64,000 nucleotides of DNA from the NCBI RefSeq assembly GCF_018310695.1, contig NZ_JAGXCY010000007.1, positions 1 through 64,000 on the forward strand. The letters are read 5' to 3'. This DNA is from Paenibacillus sp. Marseille-Q4541. GTDB lineage: Bacteria > Bacillota > Bacilli > Paenibacillales > Paenibacillaceae. The translations under genes were made by a program, and so were the position numbers. This document shows positions 61,299 through 64,000 of this stretch, one piece after another. The notes under the pieces were generated by a model. It was not told where the DNA came from. It saw only the letters and a program-made list of their open reading frames with translations, and made no database searches. Position 1 is the first letter of the stretch; each line of letters opens with the position of its first letter.

Positions 61299-62549
61299 AT
61301 GGGTAAACAGACGAAAAAAGCGGCTGCATGGTCACTGGTCATCATGGGAGCAGGTTTTGCGGCTTCCTTGCCTTTTCATGGAAGCCTCCCAGGTAAAATA
61401 TTAATAGGAGCCTTTGAAGCAGGACTGGTTGGCGGGCTCGCGGACTGGTTTGCGGTTACAGCATTGTTTCGACATCCCCTTGGATTAAAGATTCCGCATA
61501 CGGCATTACTTCCTAAAAACCGAGATAAAATGACAGATGGACTGGTGTCCGCGGTGGAGAATAATTTGCTGAATAAGGAAAGTATCTCTGCCAAAATTTC
61601 AGAAATGCCGGTAAGTGAAATGATTCTTGAAATGGCTGAAAAAGAGTTGCATTCACAGGGAACGCAAGATGCCATTGATACGATTGCAAAACGAATCGTA
61701 GCAACCCTCCCGCTCGAACGCATTGCTCCTTTGGTTGCAGGAGAAATGAAACGCCAAATCGGACAGATGGATGTAACTACTTTGCTTACCAAAGCCGAGC
61801 AACAAATTACAAGTAAGGGTTATGACAAAATAGCACTCGATTATGGATTGGATCAAGCCGAGGCATGGCTAGTGAAACCGGACACGATTTATACACTGGG
61901 CGAGATCGGTATGAGAGCGCTGAATTCCGTGCAAGTGAACGGGCTTATGCAATTTGCTATGAATGCGCTCATGGGCTATCTGAATGAAGAACGCCTAGGC
62001 GGAATCCTCCAGCGCTTTTTGTATGACCAGGTTCAGGATCTGAAATATGAAGGACATCCTCGTCGTCACAATGTATTAACCGGAATTCGGGGACAGCTGT
62101 CTCGATTAACGCATAATCACAAGGTCGTTTCTGGACTGACGGAGTGGAAGGACACTTTACTGGAGAACTGGGATGCGGAGATGACCGTATTACACAAAAT
62201 GCAAGAACTTCGGGAGAAGGCGCTTGTTTACATGGAGGACGGAAAGTATGTGTCAGAGCACGTACTGCCTATCATTGAATCCCTTATTGCTGAGGTAAAA
62301 GATAACGCCGTGCTGCTGGAACGTATTGATCAGAAGATCGTACACAGTGTAACGAGTCTTGTAGAACGTAACCATTCCAAAATCGGAAATCTTGTACGAG
62401 AGAATGTAAACAAAATGGATAATGAATCATTAATCGCACTGATCGAGGATAAGGTTGGACAGGATTTGCAATGGATTAGGATTAACGGGGCGGTTACTGG
62501 TTTTCTCATTGGTATCGTACTTACCGTACTTCAGATTATTTTCATTTAA
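61299..62549 (+). CDS. DUF445 family membrane protein
   Basis: Protein of 416 residues of the DUF445 (YheB-like) family. The hydrophobic N-terminal region includes FEAGLVGGLADWFAVTALFRHPLGLKIPHTALLPKNRD, quoted here only by its key GLADWFAVTALF and FRHPLG. A long charged helical middle follows, then a C-terminal membrane helix (VTGFLIGIVLTVLQIIFI). AAAGGAGTC lies before the ATG. The role is unknown. Monocistronic with its own terminator. Confidence 0.88.
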   Translation: MGKQTKKAAAWSLVIMGAGFAASLPFHGSLPGKILIGAFEAGLVGGLADWFAVTALFRHPLGLKIPHTALLPKNRDKMTDGLVSAVENNLLNKESISAKISEMPVSEMILEMAEKELHSQGTQDAIDTIAKRIVATLPLERIAPLVAGEMKRQIGQMDVTTLLTKAEQQITSKGYDKIALDYGLDQAEAWLVKPDTIYTLGEIGMRALNSVQVNGLMQFAMNALMGYLNEERLGGILQRFLYDQVQDLKYEGHPRRHNVLTGIRGQLSRLTHNHKVVSGLTEWKDTLLENWDAEMTVLHKMQELREKALVYMEDGKYVSEHVLPIIESLIAEVKDNAVLLERIDQKIVHSVTSLVERNHSKIGNLVRENVNKMDNESLIALIEDKVGQDLQWIRINGAVTGFLIGIVLTVLQIIFI

Positions 62550-62587
62550 TTCAAAAAATAGTGCATTCCATTTTCCTGGAACCTATA

Positions 62588-62636
62588 AAAAAAGGCACAC
62601 CAACATAGCTGAATATGGTGTGCCTTTGTTATTTTT
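62588..62636. terminator. Bidirectional terminator
   Basis: AAAGGCACACCA pairs with TGGTGTGCCTTT. It lies between the convergent DUF445 and heme oxygenase genes. Confidence 0.92.
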
Positions 62637-62645
62637 CCGTACTAT

Positions 62646-63266
62646 TTAAGAGTGACGGGTTGAATGAATGGGTGTTTCCAAGTTGATCCATTCTGTTAGC
62701 AGCTTAAATGTTTTCTTGGCTGTGGTAACCGTAGTCTGTCTGTCTTCCTCAGAATGGATGTTATCATTCACGATCTGCGCAAATTCCTTCCACTTGCTGC
62801 GAGTCTCCTGACCATAGGCATTAAAATAACGAAGGTTTTGTTCCAGTTCGGAAGGCAGATGCTGTTTTAACTTTTTGTTAATGATCTGTCCGCCCATTGT
62901 AGATCCTTCTATAACATATAAGTATCCCAATAGGTGGGGTGTTGAATTGATAGTAGGGAGATCGGAAGCTATAGGCAGTGAACTGAGGTCACTATCTTTA
63001 GGCAGGAGATCTTGAATGTCCTTTTCTAGTAGAGGGGTCTTTTTTCTTGCATGCATATCAAGTAACGTATCTTGTCCAAGTCCCAGCAGGCTAATCTGAT
63101 CCTCGAGCGGTTTGATAAAACCGTAGAACTTCTGTAAGTAGGTAAGATATTGTTCTGACGTGAGGGTTTGGTCCATAATTGCAATTGCGTATGCATTTTG
63201 CTCAATATCGTGATGTTCTTGAGCTGTCTCCTGGCGTAATTGTTCCATGATAGTTTGCTGCTCCAT
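62646..63266 (-). CDS. Biliverdin-producing heme oxygenase
   Basis: Heme oxygenase-like protein of 206 residues from ATG 63266, 9 nt after AAGGGG. The pattern LRxxTxxxHxxxE is met by LRQETAQEHHDIE, with the heme-ligand histidine at H18. LGYLYVIEGSTMGGQII is the distal-helix motif of bacterial and phytochrome-linked enzymes. It would open heme to biliverdin, iron and CO. No phytochrome gene or Fur box is in sight, so whether it serves iron release or a pigment is open. Confidence 0.87.
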   Translation of the reverse strand: MEQQTIMEQLRQETAQEHHDIEQNAYAIAIMDQTLTSEQYLTYLQKFYGFIKPLEDQISLLGLGQDTLLDMHARKKTPLLEKDIQDLLPKDSDLSSLPIASDLPTINSTPHLLGYLYVIEGSTMGGQIINKKLKQHLPSELEQNLRYFNAYGQETRSKWKEFAQIVNDNIHSEEDRQTTVTTAKKTFKLLTEWINLETPIHSTRHS

Positions 63267-63411
63267 AAAAACCATCCCCTTATTTTCATTACCATAGAAA
63301 ACGTCTTTCTATATCAAGCAGATCTAGATACTTACTTAGAAATTCATTTTCCGGTTACTACTAGAATAACAAAAAAATGATGGAAAAACGATTAACTTGA
63401 TAGTCTTGACG

Positions 63412-63440
63412 TTGACGCTTAGTATCCTTTTTACTATGCT
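63412..63440 (+). promoter_or_regulatory. SigA-like promoter
   Basis: TTGACG (63412-63417), 17 nt, TATGCT (63435-63440), 36 nt before the DenV-like gene. Confidence 0.6.
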
Positions 63441-63476
63441 GAGAAATAAAGAACGATAGAAGAAAGGGTCTACGAT

Positions 63477-63845
63477 ATGCGTCTGTGGCATGAAGACTTA
63501 ATTGGTAAGCTTCCTAGAGCACAATTGCTTGGACAACACCGAGAGTGCTGTGCACTTCGCGGAAATGGTTGGGGGAAGAAGCATGCAACCGTAAATTATG
63601 TTTTTGAATACCATCCAATGAAACTAGTCAGATACCATCTGCTCATTATCCAAGAAATGAAGAATCGTGGCTACAACGTGGATGTACTTTGGGAAGATCC
63701 GTTGTATCGCGGGAAGCAATGTGAGAGATGGGATGGAGAGAACCCTGATTCGCTGCATGAGTTTGGGCGGTACGAAGAACATAATGAGGCTTATATGGAG
63801 GAATGTACGATGAACCTTGCGTCAAAAGGGATTTATATCGTATAG
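63477..63845 (+). CDS. Pyrimidine dimer DNA glycosylase-like protein (DenV/TIGR02328)
   Basis: Protein of 122 residues resembling the T4 endonuclease V (Pyr_excise) family. MRLWHEDLIGKLPRAQLLGQ, then HRECCALRGNGWGKKH and VFEYHPMKLVRYH are its core. The Glu of QHRE aligns with catalytic Glu23 of endonuclease V. Cyclobutane dimer repair is the family role; activity here is not shown. AAAGGG is 10-11 nt before the ATG, and a SigA-like promoter precedes it. Confidence 0.82.
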   Translation: MRLWHEDLIGKLPRAQLLGQHRECCALRGNGWGKKHATVNYVFEYHPMKLVRYHLLIIQEMKNRGYNVDVLWEDPLYRGKQCERWDGENPDSLHEFGRYEEHNEAYMEECTMNLASKGIYIV

Positions 63846-63888
63846 CGCGCTGAAGCAGGCCTCCATCGTGCAACTATTCACCAAAATA

Positions 63889-63927
63889 AAAAAAGCAGAC
63901 CTCGCGAAATGTCGGGGTTTGCTTTTT
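63889..63927. terminator. Terminator between convergent genes
   Basis: AAAGCAGACC with CG pairs with CG and GGTTTGCTTT, with T-rich tails on both sides. Confidence 0.85.
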
Positions 63928-63950
63928 ATTTTCTATAAGCCGGAATACAT

Positions 63951-64000
63951 TTAGCGTGGAAAATTACGCTCAACGAGTCCTTGTTCAAGCGCATAACGGG
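63951..64000 (-). CDS. C-terminal end of an unidentified gene (partial)
   Basis: The last bases carry, on the minus strand, a frame ending RYALEQGLVERNFPR and a TAA at 63953-63951, running off the window. A terminator lies just downstream. Too short to assign. Confidence 0.45.
   Translation of the reverse strand, partial: RYALEQGLVERNFPR

Noticed and set aside
61376..61792. 138-codon frame antisense to the DUF445 gene
   Set aside because: Shadow of a conserved gene, with no ribosome site.
1..64000. tRNA, rRNA, prophage or intact insertion sequence
   Set aside because: No tRNA-like cloverleaf, rRNA stretch, integrase or transposase was recognised anywhere in the window.

Overview
The window looks like chromosomal DNA from a Gram-positive, spore-former-type member of the Bacillota, most like Paenibacillus. 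The evidence is strong AGGAGG-type ribosome sites, SigA-like promoters, Fur/GlnR/CcpA-type operators of Bacillus style, YesM/YesN-type two-component systems beside sugar ABC operons, short paired chromate transporters with an Lrp regulator, DUF4362 lipoproteins and copper-amine-oxidase-like stalk domains. I see no rRNA, tRNA, CRISPR array, intact insertion sequence or prophage. The genus is inference from gene content and was not tested by a search.

Layout. 1-11.7 kb: a peptidoglycan-sugar salvage locus with an RpiR/MurR-like regulator, two tandem paralogous sugar-binding lipoproteins, MalF/MalG-type permeases, an MsmX-type ATPase and a membrane protein. A second unit follows with namZ, nagZ and anmK, all lacking signal peptides. 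11.8-13.0 kb: a DUF2087/GIY-YIG fusion behind a perfect SigA consensus promoter. 13.2-16.3 kb: a Fur-controlled siderophore importer without its own ATPase. 16.4-26.5 kb: a YesN/YesM-type pair, sugar ABC importer and LacZ. 26.6-33.7 kb: small AT-rich unknown genes, a Fes/YbbA-like esterase, two translationally coupled lipoproteins, a heparinase II/III-like enzyme under a perfect cre site, and a 34-residue membrane peptide. 34-36.4 kb: a secreted protein of nine BIG2-like repeats.

36.4-38.1 kb: a split chromate transporter with an Lrp-type regulator. 38.3-41.6 kb: an oxygen/nitrate-type regulatory cluster (NreA-like GAF protein, NarL-type regulator, PAS kinase, and Fnr with a C-terminal cysteine cluster), with an Fnr-type site between the divergent units. 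41.7-43.7 kb: a small protein under a perfect Fur box, a membrane protein and a secreted DUF3298/stalk-domain protein. 43.8-47.1 kb: glnQHMP with a GlnR/TnrA-type site. 47.3-60.4 kb: gpmA, then a nickel region of nikR, a complete ureABCEFGD operon and a divergent NikABCDE-type importer. 60.5-64 kb: a DUF985 cupin, a DUF445 protein, a heme oxygenase, a DenV-like glycosylase and the end of one more gene.

How it works together. In the first locus GlcNAc-(anhydro)MurNAc and MurNAc-GlcNAc would be imported intact by an ABC system and split in the cytoplasm by NagZ and NamZ; AnmK would feed MurNAc-6-phosphate to a MurQ expected just outside the window. In the nickel region NikR, the importer and urease form a supply, sensing and use circuit. 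The most interesting non-coding features are the cre site at 31576-31591, the GlnR box at 47050-47066, the Fnr box at 40728-40743, the Fur box at 41934-41948, an SD/anti-SD leader at 27771-27835, the ureA leader hairpin at 54798-54836, and the structured leader and mini-ORF before nikA.
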